DNA from: JACVRW01 sp052038485
GTDB taxonomy: Bacteria; Actinomycetota; Thermoleophilia; Solirubrobacterales; Thermoleophilaceae
Direction of reading: 5' to 3'
DNA: 22,400 nt
NCBI GenBank assembly: GCA_052038485.1
Contig: JBQGCL010000055.1
Coordinates: 1-22,400 of the forward strand
Positions 7,336 through 15,744 of this stretch are shown here, in pieces (position 1 is the stretch's first letter; the number at the start of each line of letters is the position of its first letter). Both the position numbers and the translations under genes were made by a program. Under the pieces are notes generated by a model, which worked only from the letters and a program-made list of their open reading frames with translations, had not been told where the DNA came from and searched no databases.

Positions 7336-8735
7336 CTGTCGCCGAGGCAGCCCCCGTCTCGAACGACCTGGTCGGCGAGGCGCCCCCGTCCCCCGCCGGT
7401 CCCGTCCACGACGGCGGCGGCGTGCGCCTGCCGCCCTCGCTACCGCTCTCGCGGGCGATGCAGACGCTTCGCTTCAGCGTCCGCCAGATCGAGTTCGTCT
7501 TCCGCGCCCGCCGCGAGCTGGGCGAGGTGTTCCAGCTGCGCGGCGCGATCGACGACGACATCGAAGCGATCACCTGTCACCCCGACCACGTTCGATCGCT
7601 GTTCACCGCCAAGCCGGAGGAGGCACCGTCGCTGACGGGCGAGTCGCCGCTGCGCCCGATCGTCGGCCCGAACTCGGTGCTCACCGCGGTCGGCCCGCGC
7701 CACATGCGCCAGCGCAAGCTGCTGCTGCCGCCCTTCCACGGCGAGGCCGTTCAGCGCTACACGGCGATGATCGCCGAGGCGGCCGACCGCGAGATCGACA
7801 ACTGGCCGGTGGGCACGCCGTTCGCGCTCGCGCCGCGCATGCAGGCGGTCACGCTCGACGTGATCATGGCCGGCATCTTCGGCATCGAGGGCAGCCCGGA
7901 CAAGGGCACGCCCGAGTACGAGCTGCGCCGCGTCCTGCGCCTGCTGGTCGACCTGTCGACGCACCCGGCCGCCCAGCTCGGCGAGCTGGTCAACCTCGGC
8001 AGCGACGAGCCGGTCGGGCCGACGCGCGTGTTCCTCCAGCTGCTCGACCGCCAGCTGTACGCCGTGATCGCGGCCCGGCGCGCGGCCGAGCGCGGCGACG
8101 ACATCCTGTCGCTGCTGTTCGAGGCCGAGACCGAGGACGGCGAGCGCATGACCGACCAGGAGCTGCGCGACGAGCTGCTCACGCTGGTGCTGGCCGGCCA
8201 CGAGACGACCGCCAACTCGCTCGCCTGGGCGTTCGAGCGGCTGCTGCGCCACCCCGCCTCCTACGACCGGCTGCGCGATGTCGCTCGCTCGGAGGACGAC
8301 GCCGACGGCTACCTCGAGGCGACCATCCACGAGACGATGCGCTCGCGCCCGGTGATCCCGGTGATCGGGCGGCGCGTGACGGTGCCGTGGCAGCTCGGCG
8401 AGTACCGCATGCCGGCCGACAGCTCGATCCTGATCAGCATCCTGCTGCTGCACCACCGCGACGACGTCTATCCGGACCCGTTCTCGTTCCGGCCCGAGCG
8501 CTTCGTCGGCCGCAAGCCCGGGACCTACACGTGGATCCCGTTCGGCGGCGGGATCCGACGCTGCCTCGGCGCGGCGCTGGCGATGGCCGAGCAGCGCGTC
8601 GTGCTCGGCGCGATCGCGCGGCGCACCGACCTCGAGGCGGCCGACCCGCGCCCCGAGCGCGCCCGGCACCGCAACGTGACGATGATCCCCGCGCAGGGCG
8701 CGCGGGTGGTCATGCGGTCGCGACGGCCTTCCTGA
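7332..8735 (+). CDS. Cytochrome P450
   Basis: Heme-thiolate monooxygenase of 467 residues, soluble, with no signal peptide or membrane anchor. The GTG at 7332 overlaps the glutaredoxin stop. The I-helix oxygen-activation motif is AGHETT (residues 288-293), the K-helix ExxR is E334-T-M-R337, and the heme loop is FGGGIRRCLG with proximal ligand C411. The C-helix region RQRKLLLPPFHGE resembles CYP110/CYP138-type bacterial P450s, but the substrate cannot be read from the sequence. The first 40 residues are Pro/Gly-rich and probably disordered. No ferredoxin or ferredoxin reductase gene is adjacent, so electrons must come from elsewhere. The last 26 bases overlap the 3' end of mutM on the opposite strand. 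Confidence 0.95.
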   Translation: MTVAEAAPVSNDLVGEAPPSPAGPVHDGGGVRLPPSLPLSRAMQTLRFSVRQIEFVFRARRELGEVFQLRGAIDDDIEAITCHPDHVRSLFTAKPEEAPSLTGESPLRPIVGPNSVLTAVGPRHMRQRKLLLPPFHGEAVQRYTAMIAEAADREIDNWPVGTPFALAPRMQAVTLDVIMAGIFGIEGSPDKGTPEYELRRVLRLLVDLSTHPAAQLGELVNLGSDEPVGPTRVFLQLLDRQLYAVIAARRAAERGDDILSLLFEAETEDGERMTDQELRDELLTLVLAGHETTANSLAWAFERLLRHPASYDRLRDVARSEDDADGYLEATIHETMRSRPVIPVIGRRVTVPWQLGEYRMPADSSILISILLLHHRDDVYPDPFSFRPERFVGRKPGTYTWIPFGGGIRRCLGAALAMAEQRVVLGAIARRTDLEAADPRPERARHRNVTMIPAQGARVVMRSRRPS

Positions 8736-9567
8736 CTCGCGGGCGGCGCTGGCAGTTGGGGCAGACGTAGGTGCCGCGGCCGGCGGCGCGCAGCTTCTCG
8801 ATCGGTGTGCCGCAGCGGAAGCAGGGCTCGCCCGCGCGCGAGTAGGCGACGAAGCGGTCCTGGAAGCTGCCACGTGCGCCGTCGACGTGACGGTAGTCGT
8901 CGATCGAGGCGCCCTTCGAGTCGATGCCGAGCTCGAGCGACTCGACCACGGCGTCGCGCAGCGCGGCGATCTGCGCCCGCTTGAGCGTGCCGACCGGGCG
9001 CAGCGGGTGGATCATCGCGCGCCAGAGGGCCTCGTCGGCGTAGATGTTGCCGACGCCGGCGATGCGCTCCTGGTTGAGCAGGAAGGCCTTGACCGGCTGC
9101 TTGCGGCCGCGTGCCAGCGCGCGCAGCGCGTCGGCGGTGAAGTCGGCGCCGAGCGGCTCGACGCCGAGCCGGGAGCCGAAGTAGTCGGCGAGCGCGTCGC
9201 GGCCGAGCAGCACGTCGCCGGTGCCGAAGCGGCGGACGTCGACGAACAGCAGCCGCCTGCCGTCGTCCAGGCGGATGTCCACGCGCAGGTGGGCGGGATC
9301 CTCCTCGTCGGCAGCCGCGAGCAGCAGGTTGCCGGTCATGCGCAGATGCATGACGAGGCGGACGTCCTCCTCCAGCGACAGGATCAGGTACTTCCCGCGC
9401 CGGCCGACCTCCTCGATGACGCGCCCCGTGAGGGCGTCCTCGATCGCCTCCGGCGGCGCCGGCTCGCACCAGCGCGGATCGAGCACGCGAACGGATTCGA
9501 TTCGGCGACCGGTGAGGGCGGGGGCCAGCTGGCGGCGGATCGTCTCGACTTCGGGCAGCTCGGGCAC
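8710..9567 (-). CDS. mutM: Formamidopyrimidine-DNA glycosylase (Fpg/MutM)
   Basis: Bifunctional glycosylase/AP lyase that removes 8-oxoguanine and ring-opened purines. The 285 residues begin with the hallmark PELPEVE: after Met removal the Pro is the catalytic nucleophile and the following Glu the acid. The conserved Lys of RRGKYL and the VDVRRFG segment are present, followed by the helix-two-turn-helix region with GVGNIYADEALW. The C-terminal zinc finger has C249, C252, C269 and C272 (CFRCGTPIE ... YVCPNCQRR). The GTG start at 9567 has an AGGGG ribosome-binding site and lies 12 bases after the xerD stop, making it the last gene of the minus-strand operon. Its end overlaps the convergent P450 gene. 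Confidence 0.97.
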   Translation of the reverse strand: MPELPEVETIRRQLAPALTGRRIESVRVLDPRWCEPAPPEAIEDALTGRVIEEVGRRGKYLILSLEEDVRLVMHLRMTGNLLLAAADEEDPAHLRVDIRLDDGRRLLFVDVRRFGTGDVLLGRDALADYFGSRLGVEPLGADFTADALRALARGRKQPVKAFLLNQERIAGVGNIYADEALWRAMIHPLRPVGTLKRAQIAALRDAVVESLELGIDSKGASIDDYRHVDGARGSFQDRFVAYSRAGEPCFRCGTPIEKLRAAGRGTYVCPNCQRRPRVRKAVATA

Positions 9568-9579
9568 TGCCCCCTGACG

Positions 9580-10524
9580 TTACGCGACGGTCGCGCGCGG
9601 GTGGGCCTTGAAGTAGACGTCCTTGAGGCGCTCGCTCGACAGGTGCGTGTAGAGCTGCGTCGTCGAGACGTCGGCGTGGCCCAGCATCTCCTGCACCGAC
9701 CGCAGGTCGCAGCCGCCCGACAGCAGGTGGGTGGCGAACGTGTGGCGCAGCGTGTGCGGGCTCATCCGGTCCGCCAGCCCGGCGGTCTCGGCGTGGCGGC
9801 GCACGATCTTGTAGAGGCCCTGCCGGGTCAGCTGCCCGCCGCGGAAGTTCACGAACAGGTGCGCCTCGGCGTTGGTCTTGACGAGGTCGGGGCGGCCCCG
9901 CTGCAGGTAGATCTCGAGCGCTCGCAGGGCGGCCTGGCCGATCGGCACGATCCGCTCCTTCGATCCCTTGCCCCGAGTGCGCAGCACGCGCTCCTCGAAG
10001 TCGACGTCGCCCAGCTCGAGCGTGATCGCCTCGGAGGCGCGCAGCCCGGAGGCGTACATCAGCTCCAGCAGCGCGCGGTCGCGCAGCGCCTGGGGATCGG
10101 TCCCGCGCGGCTGGGAGAGCAGCTTCTCGACCTCCCCGCGCGTGAGCACCTGCGGCAGCTTGCGGCTGCGCCGGGGCGCGCTGATCGTCGCCGTCGGGTC
10201 CGACTCGCGCAGCCCCTCGCGGCGCAGATGGCGGTAGAAGGACCGCAGACAGGCCGACTTGCGGTGGATCGTGGCCGGCGAGGCGGGCCGGTGCTCGTCG
10301 TCGCCGGTGGCGAGCTGGGTCAGGAAGTCGGCTATCTCAGCGGGGCCGGCGTCGAGCGCCGACACGTGGCGCTCCGCCAGGAACCGGCCCAGCTGGAGCA
10401 GGTCGCCGCGGTAGGCCTCGAGCGTGTTGCGCGACAGCCCGCGCTCGAACTCGAGATAGGAGAGGAAATCGAGCACGAGGTGCTCGAAGCGTGCTTCGAC
10501 GAGGGGATGCTCGACCGTTGCCAT
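9580..10524 (-). CDS. xerD: Tyrosine recombinase XerD-type
   Basis: Site-specific recombinase that, with XerC, resolves chromosome dimers at dif during division. It has 314 residues. The N-terminal SAM-like DNA-binding domain is at about 10-110 (FLSYLEFERGLSRNTLEAYR), followed by the catalytic domain with the full set R162 (ASGLRASE), K186 (RGKGSKER), H257 and R260 (SPHTLRHTFATHLL), H283 (MLGHADVSTTQ) and nucleophile Y292. The order and length match housekeeping XerD rather than a phage integrase, and no att-like repeats or phage genes are near. The position downstream of the Nudix gene copies the common actinobacterial arrangement. The ATG at 10524 follows a 54-base gap and has a weak ribosome-binding site. 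Confidence 0.95.
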   Translation of the reverse strand: MATVEHPLVEARFEHLVLDFLSYLEFERGLSRNTLEAYRGDLLQLGRFLAERHVSALDAGPAEIADFLTQLATGDDEHRPASPATIHRKSACLRSFYRHLRREGLRESDPTATISAPRRSRKLPQVLTRGEVEKLLSQPRGTDPQALRDRALLELMYASGLRASEAITLELGDVDFEERVLRTRGKGSKERIVPIGQAALRALEIYLQRGRPDLVKTNAEAHLFVNFRGGQLTRQGLYKIVRRHAETAGLADRMSPHTLRHTFATHLLSGGCDLRSVQEMLGHADVSTTQLYTHLSSERLKDVYFKAHPRATVA

Positions 10525-10578
10525 CGCCCCAACGGTTCGTGCGCGGGGCCGGCATCCCTTGCGGCTGCAACAGTCGGC

Positions 10579-11103
10579 TCAGCGGCAGAAGGCGCGAAAC
10601 CAGAGCAGGCCGACGAGCGTCTTCGCATCGCGGCACTGCTCGATCAGCGTGTCGAGCTCGGCGAGCGGGTGCCGCACGACCTCGATCCGCTCGTCCTCCT
10701 CGGCCTCGGCCGACTGGTCGAACAGGTCGGTCGCCACGTAGACGTGGCACTCCTCCTGCACGAACCCCGGCGAGGTGTAGAAGCTGGTCAGGTACTCCCA
10801 GCTGCGCGCGCCCTTGCCGATCTCCTCGGCGAGCTCGCGCTGGGCGGTCTCGAGCGGCCCCTCGCCCTCCGCGTCGAGCTTGCCGGCGGGCAGCTCGAGC
10901 AGCGCCGGCTCGTCGACGGCCTCGCGCGGCTGGCGCACGAGGAACAGGCTCTTGCCGTCGTGCGCCACGACCGCGACCGCGCCCGGGTGGGCGACGACCT
11001 CGCGGTCGGCCTCCCCGCCGTCGTCGTAGCGGTAGCGATCGACCCGGACCGTCGCGATCTGGCCCTCCCAGATCGTCTCGCTGCCGATCTTCTCGAAGCT
11101 CAT
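10579..11103 (-). CDS. Nudix hydrolase, ADP-ribose pyrophosphatase-like
   Basis: Predicted to hydrolyse ADP-ribose or a related nucleotide sugar to AMP and ribose 5-phosphate. The 174-residue protein contains the Nudix box from G74 to G96 (AGKLDAEGEGPLE then TAQRELAEEIG). It has one extra residue between the first Gly and Glu compared with the textbook spacing, a variant common in ADP-ribose pyrophosphatases. The SPGFVQEECHVYVATDL segment downstream fits the same subfamily. The ATG at 11103 overlaps the upstream peptidase stop as ATGA. Its place between pyrG and xerD matches the conserved actinobacterial cluster. Exact substrate is inference. Confidence 0.9.
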   Translation of the reverse strand: MSFEKIGSETIWEGQIATVRVDRYRYDDGGEADREVVAHPGAVAVVAHDGKSLFLVRQPREAVDEPALLELPAGKLDAEGEGPLETAQRELAEEIGKGARSWEYLTSFYTSPGFVQEECHVYVATDLFDQSAEAEEDERIEVVRHPLAELDTLIEQCRDAKTLVGLLWFRAFCR

Positions 11104-12245
11104 CGGGCGCTCGCGGCCACCATCGCCAGGGTCAGGTCGAGGGTCGTCTCGAGCGCGTCGACCGTGACCGACTCGTCGGGCTGGTGGTTGCCGACCGTCC
11201 CGTTGGCGACGTTCACGACGGGCACCTCGGCGGCGATCAGGGCGTTGGCGTCACTGCCGCCGCCGGTGTTGATGTAGACCGGCTCGATGCCGATCGCCCG
11301 CAGAGCCTCGGCGGCGGTCTCCACGACCGGGGCGGTGCGCGGCAGCTTGTAGCCGCGGAAGAGGCGCTCGACGGCGGTCTCGACGTCGCACTCGGAGTCG
11401 CTGGCGGCCTCGGCGATCGCGTCGACCATCGAGCTGACCACATCGCCCGCGCGCACGTCGTCGAGGCTGCGCGCCTCGAGCACGACCTTGCAGCGCTCGG
11501 CGACCACGTTGGCCGCCGTGCCGCCCTGGATCTCGCCGACGTTCGACGTGGTCGCGTCGTCGAGGCGGCCGATCTGGATGGCGGCGATCGCCCGTGCGGC
11601 GGCCGCGATGGCGTTGTGGCCGGCCTCCGGCCGGATCCCGGCGTGGGCAGCCTGGCCGCGGAAGTCTGCCTCCAGGCGGTAGTAGGTCGGCGAGGCGGTG
11701 ACGAGCTCGCCGATCGGGGAGGCATGGTCGAAGACGAAGCCGAACTCCGAGTTGAGCCGGGCGGGGTCGAAGGCCTTGGCCCCGGCGAGGGCGCGCTCCT
11801 CGCAGGTGGTGAACAGCAGCTCGACGCCGACCGGCGGTGTGCCGCCCTCGATGAGGCGGCGGGCGGCGGCGAGGATCGTGGCGACCGCGGCCTTGTTGTC
11901 GGCGCCGAGGATGGCCTCGTTGCGGTTGCTCAGGACCCCGTTCTCCTGCTGGACCTCGACCGGTGCGGCGAGCGGAACCGTGTCGAGGTGGGCGCAGAGC
12001 AGGATCGTCCTGGCGCCGGGCGGACCCTCGATGCGGGCGAGCAGGTTGCCGGAATCGGAGCCGGTCTCGGCGGCGGTGTCGTCCTCGGTGACCGCCAGGC
12101 CGAGGCCCTCGAGCTCGCCTCTCACGAAGTCCGCGACGGCGCGCTCCTGCTGCGAGGGGCTCTCGATCTCGCAGAGCTTCACGAAGTCGTCGAGCAGGCG
12201 CTCCCGCTCGGCGGTGGAGGCGCTCTGAAGGGCGCGGACGGTCAC
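11100..12245 (-). CDS. M20-family (PepT-like) metallopeptidase
   Basis: Dinuclear-zinc exopeptidase, probably cytoplasmic and acting on small peptides. It has 381 residues and a GTG start at 12245. The metal and catalytic residues are visible: H86 and D88 (CAHLDTVP), bridging D116 (LGADNKAA), catalytic E149 with E150 (FTTCEERALAG), D173 (VFDHASPIG) and H354 (NHQPDESV). A lid/dimerisation domain is inserted from about 185 to 290 (FRGQAAHAGIRPEAGHNA). It resembles tripeptidase T-like proteins. The stop overlaps the Nudix start, so it belongs to the operon, but it is not part of the usual actinobacterial pyrG-Nudix-xerD series and looks like an insertion into it. True substrate unknown. Confidence 0.9.
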   Translation of the reverse strand: MTVRALQSASTAERERLLDDFVKLCEIESPSQQERAVADFVRGELEGLGLAVTEDDTAAETGSDSGNLLARIEGPPGARTILLCAHLDTVPLAAPVEVQQENGVLSNRNEAILGADNKAAVATILAAARRLIEGGTPPVGVELLFTTCEERALAGAKAFDPARLNSEFGFVFDHASPIGELVTASPTYYRLEADFRGQAAHAGIRPEAGHNAIAAAARAIAAIQIGRLDDATTSNVGEIQGGTAANVVAERCKVVLEARSLDDVRAGDVVSSMVDAIAEAASDSECDVETAVERLFRGYKLPRTAPVVETAAEALRAIGIEPVYINTGGGSDANALIAAEVPVVNVANGTVGNHQPDESVTVDALETTLDLTLAMVAASAR

Positions 12246-12263
12246 GCGCCGCAGGCTACCGGG

Positions 12264-13931
12264 CTAGGCGTGGGTCTCGGCCCGGACCTCGGGCTCGACC
12301 TCGGGCGCGCGTTCGCGGGCGCGCTCGACGGCGGCGCCCACGAAGTCGCGGAACAGCGGCTGCGGACGCAGCGGCCTCGACTTGAACTCGGGGTGGTACT
12401 GGGAGGCCACGAAGAAGGGGTGGTCGGGAAGCTCGATCACCTCGACCAGGCGGTCGTCCGGGGAGGTGCCGCTGAACACCAGGCCGGCGTGCTCGAGCCG
12501 CTTGCGCAGGTGGTTGTTGACCTCGTAGCGGTGACGGTGTCGCTCGTAGATGACGGCCTCGCCGTAGATCTCGCGGGCTCGCGTGTCCTCGTGCAGCTTC
12601 ACCGGGTCCGCGCCCAGGCGCATCGTGCCGCCCATGTCTCGGACCTCCTTCTGCTCCGGCAGCAGGTCGATCACCGGGAACGGGGTCTCCGGGTCGAACT
12701 CGGTCGAGTTGGCCCCGTCCATGCCCGCCACGTGGCGGGCGAACTCGGACACCGCGATCTGCATCCCGAGGCAGATGCCCAGATACGGGACGCCGTGCTC
12801 ACGCGCGAAGCGAGCGGCCTTGATCTTGCCCTCGATGCCGCGCACGCCGAAGCCGCCCGGGACCAGGATCCCGTCGCAGGTGGCCAGCTCGGCCTCGACC
12901 TCGCCGTCGGTGAGCCGCTCGGAGTCCACCCAGTGGACCTCGATCTTCCCGCCGTGGTGGGTGCCTGCGTGGTTGAGCGCCTCGATCACCGACAGGTAGG
13001 CGTCGGCCAGCTGGTTGTACTTGCCGACCAGGGCGATCCTGACCTTGGTGGTCGCCGAGCCGATCCGGTTGACCAGCTCCTTCCAGTCGGACAGGTCGGC
13101 CGGCGGCACCTCCATCCCGAAGTGCTGGAGCACCCGCTCGGCCACGCCCTCGTGCTCGAACTCGAGCGGAACCTTGTAGATCGAGTCGACGTCACGCGCC
13201 GACACGACCGACGCCACCGGCAGGTTGGCGAACAGGGCGATCTTCTCGCGGATGTCGTCGCCGAGCGCCTCCTCGGAGCGGCACATGACCATGTCGGGCT
13301 GGATGCCGATGCGGCGCAGCTCCTGGACGGAGTGCTGGGTCGGCTTGGTCTTGAGCTCTCCCGCGTGGCCGAGGAACGGCACCAGCGTGAGGTGGACGAA
13401 CATGCAGCGGTCGCGCCCCAGATCGGAGTGGAACTGGCGCAGCGCCTCGAGGAACGGCAGCGACTCGATGTCCCCGACCGTGCCGCCGATCTCGGTGATG
13501 ACGATGTCGACGTCGGCCGACTCGGCCACCAGCTTGATGCGGTTCTTGATCTCGTCGGTGATGTGCGGGATCACCTGGACGGTGCCGCCGAGGTAGTCGC
13601 CGCGGCGCTCGCGGCGGATGACCGAGTTGTAGATCGCGCCGGCGGTGGCGTTGGAGGCGCGGCTGGTGTTGACGTCCGTGAAGCGCTCGTAGTGACCGAG
13701 GTCGAGGTCGGTCTCGGCGCCGTCCTCGGTCACGAACACCTCGCCGTGCTGGAACGGGCTCATCGTGCCCGGGTCAACGTTGATGTACGGGTCGAACTTC
13801 TGGATCGTCACGGACAGGCCGCGAGCGACCAGCAGATGACCCAGCGAGGCGGCAGCGATGCCCTTCCCAAGAGCGGAGACGACGCCGCCGGTGACGAAGA
13901 TGAAGCGGGTTTCCGGGCGGCTCTGGGGCAT
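12264..13931 (-). CDS. pyrG: CTP synthase
   Basis: Makes CTP from UTP, ATP and glutamine, the last step of pyrimidine nucleotide synthesis. The 555 residues match the family. The N-terminal synthase domain opens with the P-loop in FVTGGVVSALGKG and the IQKFDPYINVDPGTMSPFQH segment. The C-terminal class I glutamine amidotransferase has catalytic triad C387 (GICLGMQ), H513 and E515 (QYHPEFKSRP). The ATG at 13931 has no good ribosome-binding site. The 47-base gap to recN contains a TACACT at 13950-13955 on the minus strand that could be the -10 of a private promoter, but I see no matching -35. It is followed after 18 bases by the M20 peptidase. Confidence 0.98.
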   Translation of the reverse strand: MPQSRPETRFIFVTGGVVSALGKGIAAASLGHLLVARGLSVTIQKFDPYINVDPGTMSPFQHGEVFVTEDGAETDLDLGHYERFTDVNTSRASNATAGAIYNSVIRRERRGDYLGGTVQVIPHITDEIKNRIKLVAESADVDIVITEIGGTVGDIESLPFLEALRQFHSDLGRDRCMFVHLTLVPFLGHAGELKTKPTQHSVQELRRIGIQPDMVMCRSEEALGDDIREKIALFANLPVASVVSARDVDSIYKVPLEFEHEGVAERVLQHFGMEVPPADLSDWKELVNRIGSATTKVRIALVGKYNQLADAYLSVIEALNHAGTHHGGKIEVHWVDSERLTDGEVEAELATCDGILVPGGFGVRGIEGKIKAARFAREHGVPYLGICLGMQIAVSEFARHVAGMDGANSTEFDPETPFPVIDLLPEQKEVRDMGGTMRLGADPVKLHEDTRAREIYGEAVIYERHRHRYEVNNHLRKRLEHAGLVFSGTSPDDRLVEVIELPDHPFFVASQYHPEFKSRPLRPQPLFRDFVGAAVERARERAPEVEPEVRAETHA

Positions 13932-13978
13932 TCAGGCTCTGGGAGTTCGAGTGTACTGGTCGAGCGGGCGGAAGCGCC

Positions 13979-15655
13979 TCACGCCGCCGCGAGCAGCTGC
14001 CTCGCGTGCCTGCGGGCCGCCCCGTCGTCGGCCTCCGCCCCCAGCATCCGCATCAGCTCCTCGACCACGCCGTCACCGGCCAGCTCCTCGACCGTCGTCA
14101 GGGAGGTGTCGTCGGCCGCCGACTTCTCGATCCGGAAGTGACCGCCGGCGAGCGCCGCTATCTGGGGCAGGTGGGTTATGCACAGGACCTGGCGGGACTC
14201 GCCGAGGGCCCGCAGGCGCTCACCCACCGCCCGCGCCGTCTGGCCGCCCACGCCGGCGTCGACCTCGTCGAACACGACCGTGCGCGACTCGCCCGTGCCG
14301 GCCACCGTCATCAGCGCCAGCATCACGCGGGAGAGCTCGCCGCCCGACGCCGCCTCGCGGATCGGGGCCGCCGGGACGCCCGGGTTCGGCGCCAACATCA
14401 GCTCGGCTCGCTCGGCGCCGCTCGGCCCGACCTCTTCGCGCGGCTCCAGGCGGACCTCGAACGAGGCGTCCTCCATCGCCAGCGCCGCCAGCTCCTCGCG
14501 CACGGCCTTCGCCAGCTGCGGCGCCGCCTCGGCGCGCCGCTCGCCGAGCTCGGCGGCCAGCGCCGTCCGCTCGGCGATCGCGGTCGCGAGCTCCGCCTCG
14601 GCGCGCTCGGTCGCGACCTCGGCCTGCTCGAGCCGGTCGCGCTCGACGCGGCAGCACTCCGCGTGGTCGAGCACCGCCGCGACGTTGCCGCCGTGCTTGC
14701 GCTCGAGGCGGTCGTAGGCGTCGAGCCGCTCCTCGACCTCCTGGAGCCGCCCCGGCTCGGCCTCGAGCGAGTCCGCGTAGCGGCGCAGCTCGCGGCCGAG
14801 GTCCTCGGCCTCGATCCGCAGCGCCGCCAGGCGGCCCGCGAGCTCGTCGAGGCGCGGGTCGACCCCCTGCACGGCCCCGGCCAGCTGCTCGCACTCGGCC
14901 AGCAGCTGCGCGACCCCGCCGTCGCCGGACGACGCGGCGATCACCTCGGCTCCGCCGCCGGCGGCGGCCAGCAGGCCGTCCATTTGCCTGAGGCGCTCGC
15001 GCTCGCCGTCGAGCGCCTCGCGCTCCTCGACCGACGGGTCGAGCGCCTCGATCTCCTCGATCTCGAAGGCGAGCAGGTCCAGGTCGCGGTCGCGCGTGCC
15101 GGCGCGGTCGCGCAGGTCGGCCAGCTCCCCGTCGAGCTTGCGCACGCGCGCGTGACTGCTCGCGAGTCGCTCGCGCAGCTCGAGCGTCTCGCGGCCGGCG
15201 AAGCCGTCGAGCAGGTCGAGCTGCGCCGAGGCGAGCGTCAGCCGCCGGTGCTCGTGCTGGCCGAAGAACGCCACGAGCCGTCCGCCCAGCGCCTGGAGGT
15301 CGGCGGCCGTGGCCGAGCGACCCTCGACGAACGCGCGCGTCCGGCCCTCGGCGCTCACCCGGCGGGCGAGGACGATCTCGTCGAGCGAGCCGTCGATGCG
15401 CTCGCGCAGCTCGGCCAGCTCGGGCTCGTCGAGCAGCCCCGCCGGCAGGGCGAAGACGCCCTCGACGTACGCCTCGCGCGCGCCCGGGCGGACGATCCCC
15501 GAGCGCGGCTTGCCGCCCAGCAGCAGGTCGAGCGCGTGGGCGAGCACGGTCTTGCCGGCGCCGGTCTCGCCGGTGATCACCGTCAGCCCCGAGCCGGGCC
15601 GCAGCTCGGCCCGTTCGATCAGGAGGAGATTCTCGATGCGCAGCTCGAGGAGCAC
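13979..15655 (-). CDS. recN: DNA repair ATPase RecN
   Basis: SMC-like ATPase acting early in double-strand break repair. From the GTG at 15655 the product has 558 residues, the usual size. It begins with VLLELRIENLLLIERAELRP, and Walker A GETGAGKT is at 29-36. A long central coiled coil rich in Glu, Arg, Ala and Leu runs to about residue 370. The signature SGGELSR is at 437-443 and Walker B with FDEVDAGVGG at about 462. The frame stays open far upstream, but that part only mirrors nadK and tlyA, so this start is chosen where RecN homology begins. Unlike its neighbours it is not overlapped with the upstream gene: an 89-base hairpin-rich gap separates it from nadK, and no ribosome-binding site is evident. 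Confidence 0.96.
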   Translation of the reverse strand: MLLELRIENLLLIERAELRPGSGLTVITGETGAGKTVLAHALDLLLGGKPRSGIVRPGAREAYVEGVFALPAGLLDEPELAELRERIDGSLDEIVLARRVSAEGRTRAFVEGRSATAADLQALGGRLVAFFGQHEHRRLTLASAQLDLLDGFAGRETLELRERLASSHARVRKLDGELADLRDRAGTRDRDLDLLAFEIEEIEALDPSVEEREALDGERERLRQMDGLLAAAGGGAEVIAASSGDGGVAQLLAECEQLAGAVQGVDPRLDELAGRLAALRIEAEDLGRELRRYADSLEAEPGRLQEVEERLDAYDRLERKHGGNVAAVLDHAECCRVERDRLEQAEVATERAEAELATAIAERTALAAELGERRAEAAPQLAKAVREELAALAMEDASFEVRLEPREEVGPSGAERAELMLAPNPGVPAAPIREAASGGELSRVMLALMTVAGTGESRTVVFDEVDAGVGGQTARAVGERLRALGESRQVLCITHLPQIAALAGGHFRIEKSAADDTSLTTVEELAGDGVVEELMRMLGAEADDGAARRHARQLLAAA

Positions 15656-15694
15656 CCCGAAAAGATGGCAGCGGTGGCCGACGGAGCCCGCGCA

Positions 15695-15737
15695 GCGAAG
15701 CCAATCTTCGCGGGGGTCCGGGGGAGCGAGCCCCCGG
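15695..15737 (-). repeat. Double hairpin in the nadK-recN gap, REP-like
   Basis: Within the only sizeable gap of the tlyA-mutM operon lie two perfect stem-loops in tandem. One is a 6-bp stem (GCGAAG with CTTCGC, 5-base loop CCAAT) at 15695-15711. The other is a 7-bp all-GC stem (CCGGGGG with CCCCCGG, 6-base loop) at 15718-15737. Neither is followed by a U-run on the minus strand, so they are poor classic terminators. They could be a dispersed palindromic repeat, a transcript-processing or stability element, or an attenuator. Only the hairpins are seen; the roles are inference. Confidence 0.55.
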
Positions 15738-15744
15738 TTGGCAC

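Noticed and set aside
9580..10524. Tyrosine recombinase as a sign of an integrated element
   Set aside because: Length, motifs and the pyrG-Nudix neighbourhood fit housekeeping XerD; no att repeats, excisionase or phage genes are near.
13932..13978. Private pyrG promoter (TACACT at 13950-13955)
   Set aside because: There is no -35 at a workable spacing and no ribosome-binding site; a single hexamer is too weak to list as a feature.
10491..14141. 1216-codon open frame on the plus strand
   Set aside because: It is antisense to xerD, Nudix, peptidase and pyrG. The translation is low-complexity Arg/Gly/Asp/Val/Leu-rich text typical of the shadow frame of high-GC genes, with no motifs.
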